The position numbers and the translations under genes are program-made. Positions 33,188 to 49,591 of a stretch of DNA of 64,000 nt are shown here, in pieces. The DNA comes from Silene latifolia. Taxonomy: Eukaryota > Streptophyta > Magnoliopsida > Caryophyllales > Caryophyllaceae. Each line of letters starts with the position of its first letter. Position 1 is the first letter of the stretch. The stretch spans positions 7,828,001 through 7,892,000 of the forward strand of contig NC_133526.1 of assembly GCF_048544455.1 (NCBI RefSeq), in the 5' to 3' direction. Under the pieces are notes generated by a model. The model was not told where the DNA came from and ran no database searches. It worked only from the letters and a program-made list of their open reading frames with translations.

Positions 33188-34946
33188 GACCACTGTTCCG
33201 CATTCGTTGGAACAATACAATAGACTAACCTTTGACTCGGTCTATAATTTACTCTCGATCATTGTGTATATCTTCATCTCTGTAGAGTAATACATCAGGT
33301 TTATGGGATTCCATAACTCCTGATATCAATCGGTTGTTCTTTGTATATGAGATTAGCCTTGTATCTAAGTATGCAGCAAAAAATGCAGTATAGTTGTAAA
33401 CGATGGTTTTGTTCGGGTTAATGATTTTTTTTAAGAACCGTTGAGAATTTGCTAGTTACTTGCATGTTGAATGGCTGATTGCACGATGGTGCATGGTTGT
33501 CAGGAATTCGATGAACTCGTGATTATAGGTATTGAGTTTTAATTGTACTTGAGATTATCCGAGAACCGAAAGTCCTTGATTAGCAGTTTTAACTTCACCC
33601 ACAATTCTGTATGCATCAGCAATTTCCTTACTGACTTCTGGGAAGAAAACGGTTGTTTCACTACTTTTTCTTATAAACTACAGTTAAAAAACTATATATC
33701 ACTTCTTCAAGTTCTATTAAACAGTCTTCTTTAAAGGTCAAGACATGGAAACACTTTAAATCTCATGTTATGACAAAGAGTCAAATTGTGAAAAAAAAAA
33801 AGTCCGTCCTCATCAAATCAATCATTTTTCAATCAAGACCCTCCTTCCAAAAATCATTATTGAAAGTCAAGTGAAGCCTTTACTTATCGGTCTGAATTAT
33901 TTGGATTTTAAATTCGACTTATTGGAGAGGGATTTATAGGCCTGTAACAGCCCACTCGTCGTCTTATTATAAAGCATCTACACTCCCTCCATTCGGTAGA
34001 TGGACAAGTTCCAGATGCCATGCTGAAATAAATATCGAAATTTATTTGTGTGTACAGCAATGTATGATGCGCGGTATAGCAGTTTATAATTTTACGTTTT
34101 TCAATCCATGGATCAAATCAAAGGTTCATCAATTATTTATTATTCGATATTATCTGTTAGTTTCGATAAGCAGCAGCACCCAAACAAAGAGAGAGATCCG
34201 TTGGGAGAAATGAGAAACCCTTCTGAAATAGTTGGTTCTTTGGACTGGTAGGTGTCAAGAACAGAACCGTCACGACTCTGACGAGGTTAATTAAAGACGA
34301 TCGCTTGTTCATTCATTTTGGCCTTCATCATATGTTGAGAATTGTTAGTCCGTTAAGATTAAAAGTTTTTGTACCAGGAATTTGTTTGCACACTTCACTT
34401 ACTTTGCGGAAGTAGTTAAGAACTACTTGTATCAAGCTAAGAGCAACATAAACGTAGTTTCTCACTTCATTGATATAGAAATTTAGCATCTCGATAAATT
34501 GTCACCGGGTATCATGGGTCTCACCTTCAACCTAGATCGACAATTTGTCCACGGCTGTATGCTGTAGCTGATGAATTATAAGCTAGAAAAATATACTATT
34601 AATAATGTGATTATCTCAAACATGCAAGTTCATCATCGTCAGTACGTACTCTGGTTTACAGAAACAGGACAATATTCCTAGCAAGGCACCAGGTCTCTTA
34701 TGCAAAAGGTTCAATAGAAAAAAAAGCAAAAACAAAATATCACCTCTCAACAATGAGGGAAAGAGTCAGCTTCACCGGCGGGCCCAAGCCCGACCTAAGC
34801 CGGCCTCTAGCCTTCAATGTCTCGCCAAATCCCAGATAGCACTAATAAGTGGAGAGCTCAAAAAGGCGCCAAGAGCGATAGCACTAATAATATAACTGCA
34901 TAATTCATAATACCTGGGAACACCCATCAAAATTGTTGGCTTCAAT
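33188..34946. other. Intergenic DNA between the convergent dolichol kinase and ABCF1 genes
   Basis: The 3' ends of two genes face each other here. I see no further coding exon, structural RNA or clear repeat. Poly(A) signals could not be placed with confidence. Confidence 0.4.
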
Positions 34947-39721
<4,775 letters not shown>

Positions 39722-39990
39722 TTTTCTGCCAAAATTAATTAATTGATTGAAAACAATTACAACAATAATTCAAAATCAATTGCGATTAATGATAATTAAG
39801 AAGAAGAAGAATAAAAGTGAAAATTACCAGTGCGAAATTAGGGTTGGTGCGATGAGAGGAGAAGGAATTCGGCGGCGATAGATCTAGGTTTAGGGTTTGG
39901 ACGGTGGGAAAGTTAGGTAACGAAGAAAAAAGAGAGAGAGAGAGTTTATATTGTCTCTCACAATCCCAGATGTGAGGATTTAAAAGGGCT
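39722..39990 (-). promoter_or_regulatory. ABCF1 promoter, 5' UTR and leader intron with a telo-box
   Basis: Read on the minus strand, a leader exon ends cactg at 39828 before gtaattttc, and the acceptor ttggcag lies at 39726-39732, so a leader intron of about 100 bp precedes the start codon. A telo-box (aaaccctaa, with aacctag next to it) lies at 39890-39898 on the minus strand. Telo-boxes are common in plant promoters of translation genes, which suits ABCF1. A (ct)n tract follows at about 39931-39946. Confidence 0.55.
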
Positions 39991-40182
39991 TCTAAAACAT
40001 GTGGTGATATCACTTTTTATACTCTACTCTACCGTGTCGTGTTCGACTTTTCCGTCTTTGTGTGATACATAGATATTTTTATCAACTTTTTTATTATTTT
40101 ATTTTATTCATTCTTCGTGACACCCGACACCATATGAGACGGCTCCATTGTGGAAAAAGAAAGTCTATTTATTACGTAATTT

Positions 40183-40886
40183 ATTTTCGCAGTACATATT
40201 TTACTCATTTCAGTACATTTTCCACCAAACTTTCCATTTCTCTACCCTTGACTAAAAATATCAAACATAATTCTCTCTACCTTATCTCTATTGTTAAATA
40301 CTTCACTTTCTTCCACCTCCTTCAAATTATTCAATTATGAATGATTATTCGAATATAGAACGTGTATTTAATCCACTAGTCCATTACGGCATTACTAATA
40401 ACCAAATTGACTCTTTGTTATAGTTTTAATTTGTACTCCGTATCTTTTTTAAATTAGGGTTTATGTTTCAAACTAATTATTGTTAATTGGTGTGGAATAG
40501 TGTGTATATTGAGTGTAGTCGGATGTCGCCCGGCAACATGGGCAGGCGCCGTCGGCGAGTGTTGGCAGTGTGGCGGTGGTGAATGGAGTAGTATAAGCGT
40601 AATACTGGTACATAGTTTTGATTGGGATTTTTTTCAATATACTCTGTAATTGCTAGTCTGCTACTGTACGTGGTAGTGGTAATTGTTTTGATTTTTTTTT
40701 TCAATGTAGTACATAGATCGTTTATGAATACAACAGTACAGTACAAGGTAAAATTAGAGGAAAATGAAGATGCGAAATTAGAGATAATACATTAGAGAGA
40801 AGTTAGAAAGAGAAAATGGAATGGAAAATGAGAGGGTATAATTGTCAACTGCGTACTGTGATGAGTAAAATGTGTACTGCGAAAAT
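40183..40886. mobile_element. Non-autonomous TIR transposon with about 35-bp inverted ends, copy A
   Basis: The left end attttcgcagtacatatttt and the right end aaaatgtgtactgcgaaaat are inverted repeats continuing for about 35 bp (actcatttcagtac / gtactgtgatgagt). There is no ORF of transposase size. Copy B starts at 59424. The superfamily is not clear, because the target duplication was not resolved. Confidence 0.65.
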
Positions 40887-42061
40887 CAACACCATTTATT
40901 ATTAGTGGTAATAAATAAACAACATTTAAAAGGTGGTGTTCATTGGTGGACTCAATTATGGATATAATTGACCATTTTATCCTTCTATTCCTTCTTCCAT
41001 TTTCTCAACTCATCCTCTGGTTTGTAACGACCACCTGCCCCACCACCACCAACCACCATGTCACTGATGAGGCTTTTGTCGCCTAAGCCTATCAAACAAA
41101 TTAACCATACAACCAAACTATGTAGTAGGGAAGTAGGATGTCGAATCTACAAGGATGGTGTGTTAGAAATGGTTTATAAGTCTCGGTCTTCGTTGTGGTC
41201 TAGTCGGTTAATAAGATTGATGTTGGAAATATACTAAAAGTAACTAAAACAAGAAATGAATGACCAGCTAACAAGTAAACAATGAAAGTAGATATAAGAT
41301 GACTAATTAAGGGAGTTAGGGGGATTAAGGAGGTTCATGTATCTAATAGAGTTCTCAATAGGGTTTAAAGATTCACTAATCGACAACTAAAAGTGCTAAA
41401 ACGAGGCCTTAATACTCTCTCGAGTCACTCAGTACCCGACCCACCCTATTACTCACTCCCGTGACAATAATAAGAAACGGTCTCACCCTAAATGCGTCTA
41501 ATCAAGTATCGGGTCTTCCACACCGACTCAATAACAAGGTCAAATAACACTAATCGTCATTAGGGTTACACAACACATTAAAGTACCAATTAAGTGACAA
41601 ATTAACACAAATGACTTAACGATAGCGATAATAATGACTACCCATTAAATGAAATCCCAATTTAATACACTAATCACTTTCCCCTAATTAATTACTCTAC
41701 TCTAACATAATCAAATAAACACTAACTAAACTACTTATTAACAATAAACATGAGATAAACATAATTAAACTACTAAAGATTGAAACTTTAATTAAATTAA
41801 ACACTATATCTATAAAACTAGGAAATTGAAAGTACATAACTTAAATAAAAGATGAGGGAAAGGAAAATGCATACCAAGATAAGATTGAATAGGTGAACAT
41901 AAGAAGAAGCTAGATTAAATAAAGTCAGAATCTTTAATACAAATTAACGGAACTAAATTAATGTAATCCTTTGAAAGAGAAGAAAATGTGTTACTATCCA
42001 AGGAGTATTCTATACTATTGCTCTCCAACTACTGCTTGTCCGTGGCAACACCATAAATTTT
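40887..42061. other. AT-rich intergenic stretch without recognised gene
   Basis: There are no long ORFs. Words such as gatgaggcttttgtcgccta (41062-41083) and cgagtcactcagtacccgac (41423) look repeat-derived, but I cannot name the family. Confidence 0.35.
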
Positions 42062-42272
42062 ACTCTCTCAGTCTCGTTCAATTGTTATCCTTTGTTTTTG
42101 ACACAAAGACCAAGAAAGAGGTGGACGCCAATTAGTAAATGACAAGTGAAACAAATTGTGTGTAAATAATCAAATTGCTCATCAAATTCATTCTTAAAAT
42201 AGAAATGATAATAATTAACCGAGACACCCAAAAATGAAAAATGATAACAAATGACCAGGACAAATGAAGTAT
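42062..42272. mobile_element. Degraded Stowaway MITE
   Basis: It starts actctctcagtctcgttcaa and ends gaccaggacaaatgaagtat. The family words tttttgacacaaagacc and gacaagtgaaacaaattgtg are present in between. Both ends have drifted. Confidence 0.6.
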
Positions 42273-42289
42273 CTATTTAACCCCATCTT

Positions 42290-42536
42290 ATATCAAACGC
42301 AAGGTAGGCACCCCCTAAATCCGCCCCTAAGATTTTGAGAAACTGAGATCGTGTCGGACCAAATATTTCAAGTTCGATAATGCCTATGACCCCGAAAGTC
42401 TTATGTTTAATCTTCGGCCCACCAAAAAATATTTTCGACTCGATCCAATTTGGACCAGTCCAATCCGATCCGATGCTCACCCCTAAAATTGATCCTCACT
42501 TCAAAAACCAAGTAACAATAATTGCATGTTCGCAAT
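42290..42536. repeat. Dispersed repeat, copy 1 (interrupted by hAT MITE)
   Basis: It shares aaatccgcccctaagattt, gaccgaaagtctt-like, ttcggcccaccaaaaaat, caatttggaccagtccaatc and gatgctcacccct with 47440-47640. Both copies end near the atgttcgca site, where this one carries the hAT MITE insertion. Confidence 0.7.
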
Positions 42537-43093
42537 TAGGGCAGAGCAAAAAATCCGATTATCCAAATTGATCCGATATCCGATCCGTATCCGATCTGAA
42601 TGTTTGGATATCCGATCCGAAAGTTAAGTTTGGTTTGGATATCTGATCCGAAATCTTTGGTTTTGGTTTGGATATGGATATTAGAATTAAAACATTTGGA
42701 TATCCGATCTGATCCGAAACTATAGTTTTCTAGTATAATTTCGAGAAAATAAAATTTTATTTGATATAACAACTTAATTAATGTTTAAAATATTAGAGAA
42801 ATATCTAGGTGGTACTTAAATTTTATGTCGAGAACATTGGAATAAGAATATTAAAGAAAATCATCATGTAAGACTATGAATATAATCGTGTTTCAAGCTT
42901 AATTTTAAAGTAAATTCAAAAGTATGGATATCCGATGGATATCCGCATCCGATCCGATTATTTTGGATACCCGAACATTGGATATCCGAAACATTTGGTT
43001 TGGATATCGGATATCTAATTTCAGGATTTTTAATATGGATATCCGATCCGAACTAGCACTTTGGATCAAATACCCGATCCGTACTCTGCCCTA
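42537..43093. mobile_element. hAT-type MITE with 8-bp TSD and subterminal ggatatccgatccga repeats
   Basis: The ends tagggcagag and ctctgcccta are exact inverted repeats of the hAT type. The 8-bp target duplication ttcgcaat is exact at 42529-42536 and 43094-43101. The first and last 200 bp are packed with ggatatccgatccga-like words in both orientations, as in transposase binding regions; the middle is plain AT-rich. It has no transposase and is 557 bp long. Confidence 0.88.
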
Positions 43094-43554
43094 TTCGCAA
43101 TCATGGTGTAATGGTGTATATGTCGATGGATCTTACCTATCCTATCTATCAAATGAATTTGTAGGCAGAAACAAATACCACTTGGTGCTCAAACCTTCAA
43201 CCTCATTTTCCGGTCAGTCTCATACTTGTTGTTCTTTTCTTCTCTCACTTTGGTGTTTTTCCTTTTTCTTATACGCAAATGTAGAACTCATACTTGACCC
43301 GTGTTAAGCTTAAACGGATAATGCCGTTTTAAACGAGAATTTGTGAAACTCAAGTTATGACGACTATTGACATCGATTACTTTACAATAACGATGATTAG
43401 AAAATGTTTTCAACAATGAACACCATGTGTTTGCTGAATTGCGTGAACCGATCAGGCACAAAACTTACTCAAAGAATTGGCAATGTTTTGGAAGATAATG
43501 AATGACGAGCCTGTTTTAGTAAAAAAAAAAAAAAGCAAAGATCGATAGTTCATG

Positions 43555-43718
43555 TTAAATTGATGGTTGGTTATTGAATTGTGGGGAAATATTTTGTGGG
43601 TTTTCGCCTCTGAAATAAGCAAACATAGTTTGCGTAAATTGATGGTTGGTTATCGAATTGTGGGGAAATATTTTGTGGGTTTTCGCCTCTGAAATAAGCC
43701 AACATAGTTCGCGTAAAT
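43555..43718. repeat. 81-bp tandem duplication
   Basis: Two units starting taaattgatggttggttat at 43555 and 43636 share gaattgtggggaaatatttt and gtgggttttcgcctctgaaa. They differ at only a few positions. No gene is associated. Confidence 0.85.
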
Positions 43719-44680
43719 TTGATGTTTGTGAAGTCATTAAAAAAACTGTTTGAAACTGATGTACATCTACAGAAGTTAATAAGATGGATGATGTGCAAGG
43801 GGCAAAAGTTGTTCATATTGCTGGTCCGTAACGCGCTTAGAAATCGATCATTCTCTGTACATTGTGATTTCATCAAAAAATTTAGAACTTCAAACATTAA
43901 CTTATATAGCCAAAGCGCATATTTTTGATCCGGAGGGGGGGAGATGTTTGGTGGATGGACTCTGAAGTCGTAAAATTTGAAGATGGTTATTCGTTATGAA
44001 ATGACGAGGAAGGTCTGTTAGCAGTGACTCAGTATGAAAAGACCACGTTAACTGCGGAGTAGTATTCATAAGATGGTTTTTCGTTATGAAAATGATAATA
44101 TAGCAGTGACTGAAAGTGATAGTGTCTGATAATAAGTTTCAGAAGGCATCAAGGATCAACTTGAACGTTGGTGGATCTTTTTTGGTTACTTGATCAAACA
44201 GTTTAATTACATGTTAGTTTAGCACATTCGTGGATCTTCTTTTTATTTTTTAATCAAATAATGATTTGCCTCTAAATGTGATGAAAGACAATGGTGTGTA
44301 CTAGACTGCTAGACATACGTAATATACTTATATAGTATGAAAACCGTCTTTAGGCTTGCAATTTTGACGAAAAATTGGTAAATGCTCGTTAAGTATGAGC
44401 CTTCATTGCAATTTTTTTCTTCAAAAAACTAAGAATATGTACAAACAGTACATTTTTAAATATCTGGTAATGTTTAGTCTTAAAGATCCTTTAGTAGTCC
44501 TTTCATTTGGGATTTTGGGGATTACTAATTTCTAGAACAGAGGATTTCTGAAATAAAAAAAAGTTGCTTGATTTTATGGTCTTATTTGAATATTATTTTG
44601 TCATATTCCACATTTCCACTTCTTGTATATATGTATTTTTTGTTGTTTGAAAGTGACTTCTTGTATATTTTAGTCAACAC
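43719..44680. other. Intergenic stretch without recognised gene
   Basis: No exon-like ORF, RNA gene or known repeat was identified between the 81-bp duplication and the Tourist-like MITE. Confidence 0.35.
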
Positions 44681-44683
44681 TTA

Positions 44684-44980
44684 GGGCTTGTTTGGATAGC
44701 AAAATAGGAGGGAAAGGAAGGGGAGGGGGATAGGGGAAAGGAAAAGGAGCGGAGAGAAGGGGAGGGAATATGGGGAGTGGATGTTTGGATACAATTTCCC
44801 TCCAAATCTTTCCTATGGTGTAAGGATTTTGGTTTGCCTTGGAGGAGGGAAAACGGATTCCTCCAAATCCCTCCCCCTCGATTTTCCTCCATCCTTATTT
44901 GGTACCCAAATAAGGAATTTTAAATTCGTTACTCTCCCTCCCTTTCCTTTCCCTCCAAATTCCTCCATCCAAACACACAC
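44684..44980. mobile_element. Tourist-like MITE, second copy
   Basis: The ends gggcttgtttggatagc and catccaaacacacac are inverted repeats flanked by TTA on both sides (44681-44683, 44981-44983). The purine-rich body matches the 32903-33184 copy. Confidence 0.8.
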
Positions 44981-44983
44981 TTA

Positions 44984-45605
44984 GGCAAGGTAGTTGCATC
45001 TTATAAGTATACTGTATATACCAGGAATCAGGTCAAAAGAGTAGGAAAAGGTACAAATCTCTGCTACTGCAATTAAACCTTTGTATAGCTGGTATATAGA
45101 TAACGAGTTAATGCTAATGTCGCTGCAGCTTGAAATTGAGAAGTTTTGTGAATACTATACAATACATTTATCCCAGCCTTGTAAAGGATCTCTTAGTTTA
45201 AAATCTCGATGAGTTTTTCAAACCCACTGTACATCAAATAGAAGAGAAAAGAGATCAGGGCATTTTTTGATGATCTATGGGGTTTGTTTTAGGCATGTTT
45301 TGTTTTGTATGAAAAGCCCTGTTTGTAAAGGAGATTCCTACTTGTGGAGAGTGAAAGTTTTGACATATTTCAACTATTTCGTTTTTCTCAAGCTTGTTTG
45401 GTTCTGCTGTTTCTTAGGTGCATTTTTTGGCTGATCATGTGTTGAGTTGTTTGATCAAGGCAATTTTTCTTACTCATAAGTCATAACTACTGTTAAATTG
45501 GATTCTTCCTTACTCGTCTTTTGTTTGAAAACTTAGGATTACATCATTAGGGCACGTGCTCCCACCACAATTTGATTCTAGTTAGTTCACCTGGACAAAT
45601 AAAGA
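44984..45605 (+). other. Upstream region / possible 5' UTR of the uL18-like gene
   Basis: A possible leader-intron acceptor (ctgtttcttag at about 45408-45418) is present, but no promoter motif stands out. Nothing else coding is seen. Confidence 0.3.
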
Positions 45606-45977
45606 ATGGTAGTTTCGAAAAGGTACGCTCTGAAGTTGTTCATGTCTCTGAAGTACATTACTGCAAATGTAATAGATAGGAACAATGGGAGGATTGTTGC
45701 AACGGCCTCAACAGCTGAGCATGCTCTCAAAACAACGTTTGAATGTGGTCGTTCTTGTAATGCAAAGGCAGCTGCAGTTGTTGGCGAGGTCTTAGCAAGG
45801 CGCTTAAAGGTTGAGGGCCTAGAAAATGGACAAGGGCGAGGGATTCATGTTGACATAAATAAGGAGGTGGAGAAAAAAGGCTTCAAAAACAGGACCAAGG
45901 TTTGGGCCGTTGTGAATGCCCTCAAGGATAATGGCGTTAGCCTCATACCTGAAGACAATCACGATGGTATCTCTTGA
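45606..45977 (+). CDS. uL18 (bacterial-type ribosomal protein L18/L5e) family protein
   Basis: An uninterrupted 123-residue frame, MVVSKRYALKLFMSLKYITA to a tga stop. The pattern VIDRNNGRIVATAST, then NAKAAAVVGEVLARRLKVEG, then KVWAVVNALKDNGVSLI follows the uL18 fold: a strand pair from 'a.vid...g.vla..st', the helix 'aa..vG..la.r....g', and the closing 'g.vka..ea.re.G...'. In bacteria the protein binds 5S rRNA. Plants have several such small proteins thought to act in organelles; this form resembles, from memory, an Arabidopsis 'Ribosomal L18p/L5e family protein' rather than the plastid L18. No transit peptide is obvious, so location is open. Flanking DNA carries repeats and no partner genes. 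Confidence 0.7.
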   Translation: MVVSKRYALKLFMSLKYITANVIDRNNGRIVATASTAEHALKTTFECGRSCNAKAAAVVGEVLARRLKVEGLENGQGRGIHVDINKEVEKKGFKNRTKVWAVVNALKDNGVSLIPEDNHDGIS

Positions 45978-47439
45978 CATGCAGACAGGTGATTTTCTCT
46001 CTTTCCCTTTTTGTTTCATATGATTGGTCAAAAATTTTCAAAAATCATCTAACACAGAGTTTTGTATATGTAGATTAGTTGTAATTTAATTATAGTTGGA
46101 AGCCATGTTACATGGCTTGGGCCACTCAGCTTTGGACACTAGAGCAAGTGAGAAACCCGGATGTGCTAGTTTGTGACTAATTCTTGTTTTGGTCGAAAAT
46201 GAAACGTCAAACTGTCATGTCGATATACGACATACAACTAAAAGGAAGTATCTAAGGAACATAGATATGAGCTATGAAGCGGGCTTTTAGCAGAGAATTA
46301 TTAATTGTATATTCTAATCATTAGGATATGTGTGAATTATAGTAAATATTGGTGGGAAGGTTCAAGAACACAGTCTGTCGGCTACTGATTTTCTGTTTGG
46401 TAGCTAATTGGTTCATCTCAGGCTCGTGCTCTTTGGATAGGTGTCGAGATTTGTTTTATGGTAAGATTATGTTACTATTAATTGGGCAACACGATTTGTA
46501 TGTGGGAAGTCATGGAAACCAAACCTGTCATGTAGATTCTCTTTTTTGAGCTGAAATCATGTTTGATCTGCATATTATCAGTTACTCCATATGTTATTAG
46601 GAAGGGCAATAGTAAGGATTATTATCTATCCCATTTTGAGTTCCATCGTCAACTTAGACTATTAATTTCACTAAATATATATGTAAAGGTATATTCATGG
46701 CAAATATGTCATATTTCGTTTTTCAAAACAACTACCTTTATATTTTCTTTTCAAAAGAGTCGTAATTATTGTATTTTGTGTGAATAGCGGTAAAAGTTCA
46801 CTAGCCAAAGTCGGGACACTTGTTTTGTTATTTGTAAATTGTTGTCTTTTTCTCGTTTTGATTGGTTGTAAAACGAAAACCTTTATGACAAGTGCTTACA
46901 TGTGAGACCAACGAATTAGCCCTTAATGAAACGAGGAATGCATAATGGTGTATGTAGGTTTCTCACGTTAGAGTGAGACGGTTTTATACCAGACTCATTG
47001 TTTGTTATACATAAAGATCACTGAAAACCAAGTTTTTTCATGTAGGTTCATAATAAAATGGACACTGTGAGTGACAAAAGCAAAGCTGAATTTCTTATGG
47101 CGTTGGCCAATTGCCATTGAAAATGTTCGAACAGTTTGTTCTGACGGGGGAACATTCCGAGCCGATGGCAGTCGAGGCGTTTGTGTTCAACAAAGGGCCT
47201 GACATAGGCCATAATTGTTGCAGATTTGGAGCCATGAGCCATCTCAGAAGACAAGCTTGGCATGTGATTTTCCGTTTGTCTCTATTTGTAACTGGTAAAA
47301 ACATTTGAAGTTTATAACAAATATAGATAAAGTAAGAAATAAGTGCAAGTCATGTATTTTACATGAAATATTATTAACCTTGGCATGTGATTTAAAGCAA
47401 TTTTAATTCTGAAAAATTTACAAGAGAAGTTGTTGTCAA
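45978..47439 (+). other. 3' region of the uL18-like gene and intergenic DNA
   Basis: The first hundred bases may be 3' UTR. The block ggccataattgttgcagatttgg-like at 47206-47230 recurs at about 47681-47706, so part of this region is a local repeat. No second coding exon could be joined. Confidence 0.35.
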
Positions 47440-47665
47440 ATGATCCCCCCGTTGAACTTTTAAATCCGCCCCTGAGATTCCAAGAGCCTGAGATTGTACC
47501 GGACCTAATATTTCAGTTCGGTGCTGTACAAGACCGAAAGTCTTGGATTTAATATTCGGTCCACAAAAAAAATTATTTTCGGCTCGGTCCGATTTGGGCC
47601 AATCCAATCCGATCATGGACCGATGCTCACCCCTCAAACCGAACAACAATCAATTTCATGTTCGC
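47440..47665. repeat. Dispersed repeat, copy 2 (empty site for the hAT MITE)
   Basis: It matches 42290-42536 and continues through catgttcgcgatcatgg, the uninterrupted form of the target site that holds the 557-bp hAT MITE at 42537-43093. Confidence 0.7.
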
Positions 47666-47869
47666 GATCATGGATTCATGTTGGCCATAATTGTTGCAGA
47701 TTTGGAGCATTGACAAGCTGTTTTGTAAAACAAGCGTTAATAACTGCAGTGTAACATGAGCATTTGTTTTATTTAACAAAGAGGCTATTTTGAAATGAAA
47801 AGTAGCATTAGCATCTCTGCTGGTTGTAAAAATGGTGTAGTACGAGCACTGTAGTCTGCAGATATGTAG

Positions 47870-47899
47870 ACAAAAAAAAAAAAAAAAAAAAAAAAAAAA
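47870..47899. repeat. Poly-A tract
   Basis: A run of about 28 A residues, possibly the tail of a retroposed sequence on the plus strand. No parent sequence was recognised upstream. Confidence 0.6.
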
Positions 47900-48318
47900 G
47901 ACTGCAAAAAAGAGAGCATCATTTTAATGCTGAAATTTCCTGTTTTAACCATACAAATCCCCTTCAACAACCCTCATTCTGCTATCCCGCCTCAACCTAT
48001 TATTTGTCAGTTTGTCACCTATTGTTTGTTGGACCACCTTGACTTTGCTATCCGCTTCTTCCAATTATTTGTCACCTTTCCAACTCGGATGTTCAAATCT
48101 TTGCATTTGATCCGTCTTAAGGAAGACTAATGCGGATTATTATTATAGGGAGGAACTTATAGCGAGTGCTTCGTATTAGTTTTAATAGGTTTCGTTTATT
48201 TCATTGATATAAACATATTTTCCAATACGAGAGGTTTATAAATTATTTATTTATTTATTATAAAATTTGCTTGTTTCATTTCATTTAATTAGCTAGTTTA
48301 GGCTTTTTCCATCTTATA

Positions 48319-48676
48319 GGTGCTGTTTGGCCAAGCTTAAAAAGTGCTTTTGTAATTGAAAAAGTAGTAGCTTGGCCAAACATGGTAAATTAGAGAGTTT
48401 TAAAAGTACTTTTGAGAAGTCAAAAACTGATTATTCACCCCCAAAAGGAGAAGTAGATATTTACTACTTCTACTTCTACTTCTACTTTTTACATAAAGAA
48501 TCAAATAAGCAAACAAAAGTTGTATTAAAGTAGTTGGGCCAAACATATAAATTTTGTGAGAAACCGCTTTTACAAAAGTATGGCCAAACAACTAAAACTT
48601 TTCCGAAAAGTAACTTGTGCATAAACTCCTTTTGAAAAGGAAAAGTCATTTTCCATAAGCAAAGCCAAACAACACC
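48319..48676. mobile_element. TIR MITE (ggtgctgtttggc ends)
   Basis: The left end ggtgctgtttggccaagc and the right end gccaaacaacacc are inverted, and the inside repeats gccaaacat / ttggccaaac words. ATA may be the 3-bp flank on both sides. About 358 bp; probably hAT or PIF type. Confidence 0.6.
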
Positions 48677-49591
48677 ATAAAAAAGTTTCAACTAAACTTT
48701 TGACTAAAATTGACCACTATTATCACAAATTCGTTCGCTTTAACTAGTTGTATGGTTTTACCTCTAAATAAATTTTGAATTTTTAAATAATACCGCACAA
48801 ATTGCACCATTGTATTTTTGTATATAGTTCAAGTATTATTACAGCATTCGTCTTTGTTATTATTATTGCAAGAGGTATACGTATTTTACCATGATTGGAT
48901 GACAAAACGGTAAGACATTTTACAAAATTTACCACCATCTTATACGAATAACTTATACCACAAACTCATTCACTTTAACTTGTCACATCTATTTGTCTCA
49001 ATCATTCATCTACCTTTTTTTATTCTTTGTGAGATATTTAATCAATGACAAACGAATGATTGAGACGGAGTAAATATTTGTTTATTTGTAAATACTTTCA
49101 CTCCGTTTCACGAAATTAACGAATTTCAACCTTTTCAACTTCACCAAAAAAGTTACTAGTTCAGAGGCAATAAATTAACAACATTCAACAAATTTTACCA
49201 CGATCATCACTATCATAAACACAAATGCATCTACTTAACTAGTTGTATTTATAAAGACTTAGCTTTACTTTACTTAAAATCGCTTTACGCATGAAATATA
49301 CCGCATAATTACTATACACTATCACGGAAATAACCAATAAACCATATAACATAACACAAATTCTCATAATCTCAGACGAGACACTATTCCGTTAACCTCT
49401 TACAAAAGATTGTGAAGTTTACTTACATGTAATAGTGTGATCTTCAAATACCCAAACAGTTGAGCATAGCAAATGCCTTAACAACATGAATACCAGAGAA
49501 GTCAAAAATCCTAAAAACAGTGGTGCTCTTCTGCTATATACTCCAATGTTACCCCTACTAGTTATATCTAACCTAACCAGGACATCATGGA
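48677..49591. other. AT-rich intergenic DNA downstream of the HIPP gene
   Basis: No gene is seen. A weak Stowaway-like remnant (gtctcaatcattcatctacc ... aatgattgagacggagtaaa) lies at about 48994-49072. Confidence 0.35.

Noticed and set aside
47048-47308. Possible exon encoding 65-71 residues on either strand near 47.1-47.3 kb
   Set aside because: Part of the sequence recurs at 47.68 kb, both strands are open, and no splice link to the uL18-like gene could be made; treated as repeat.
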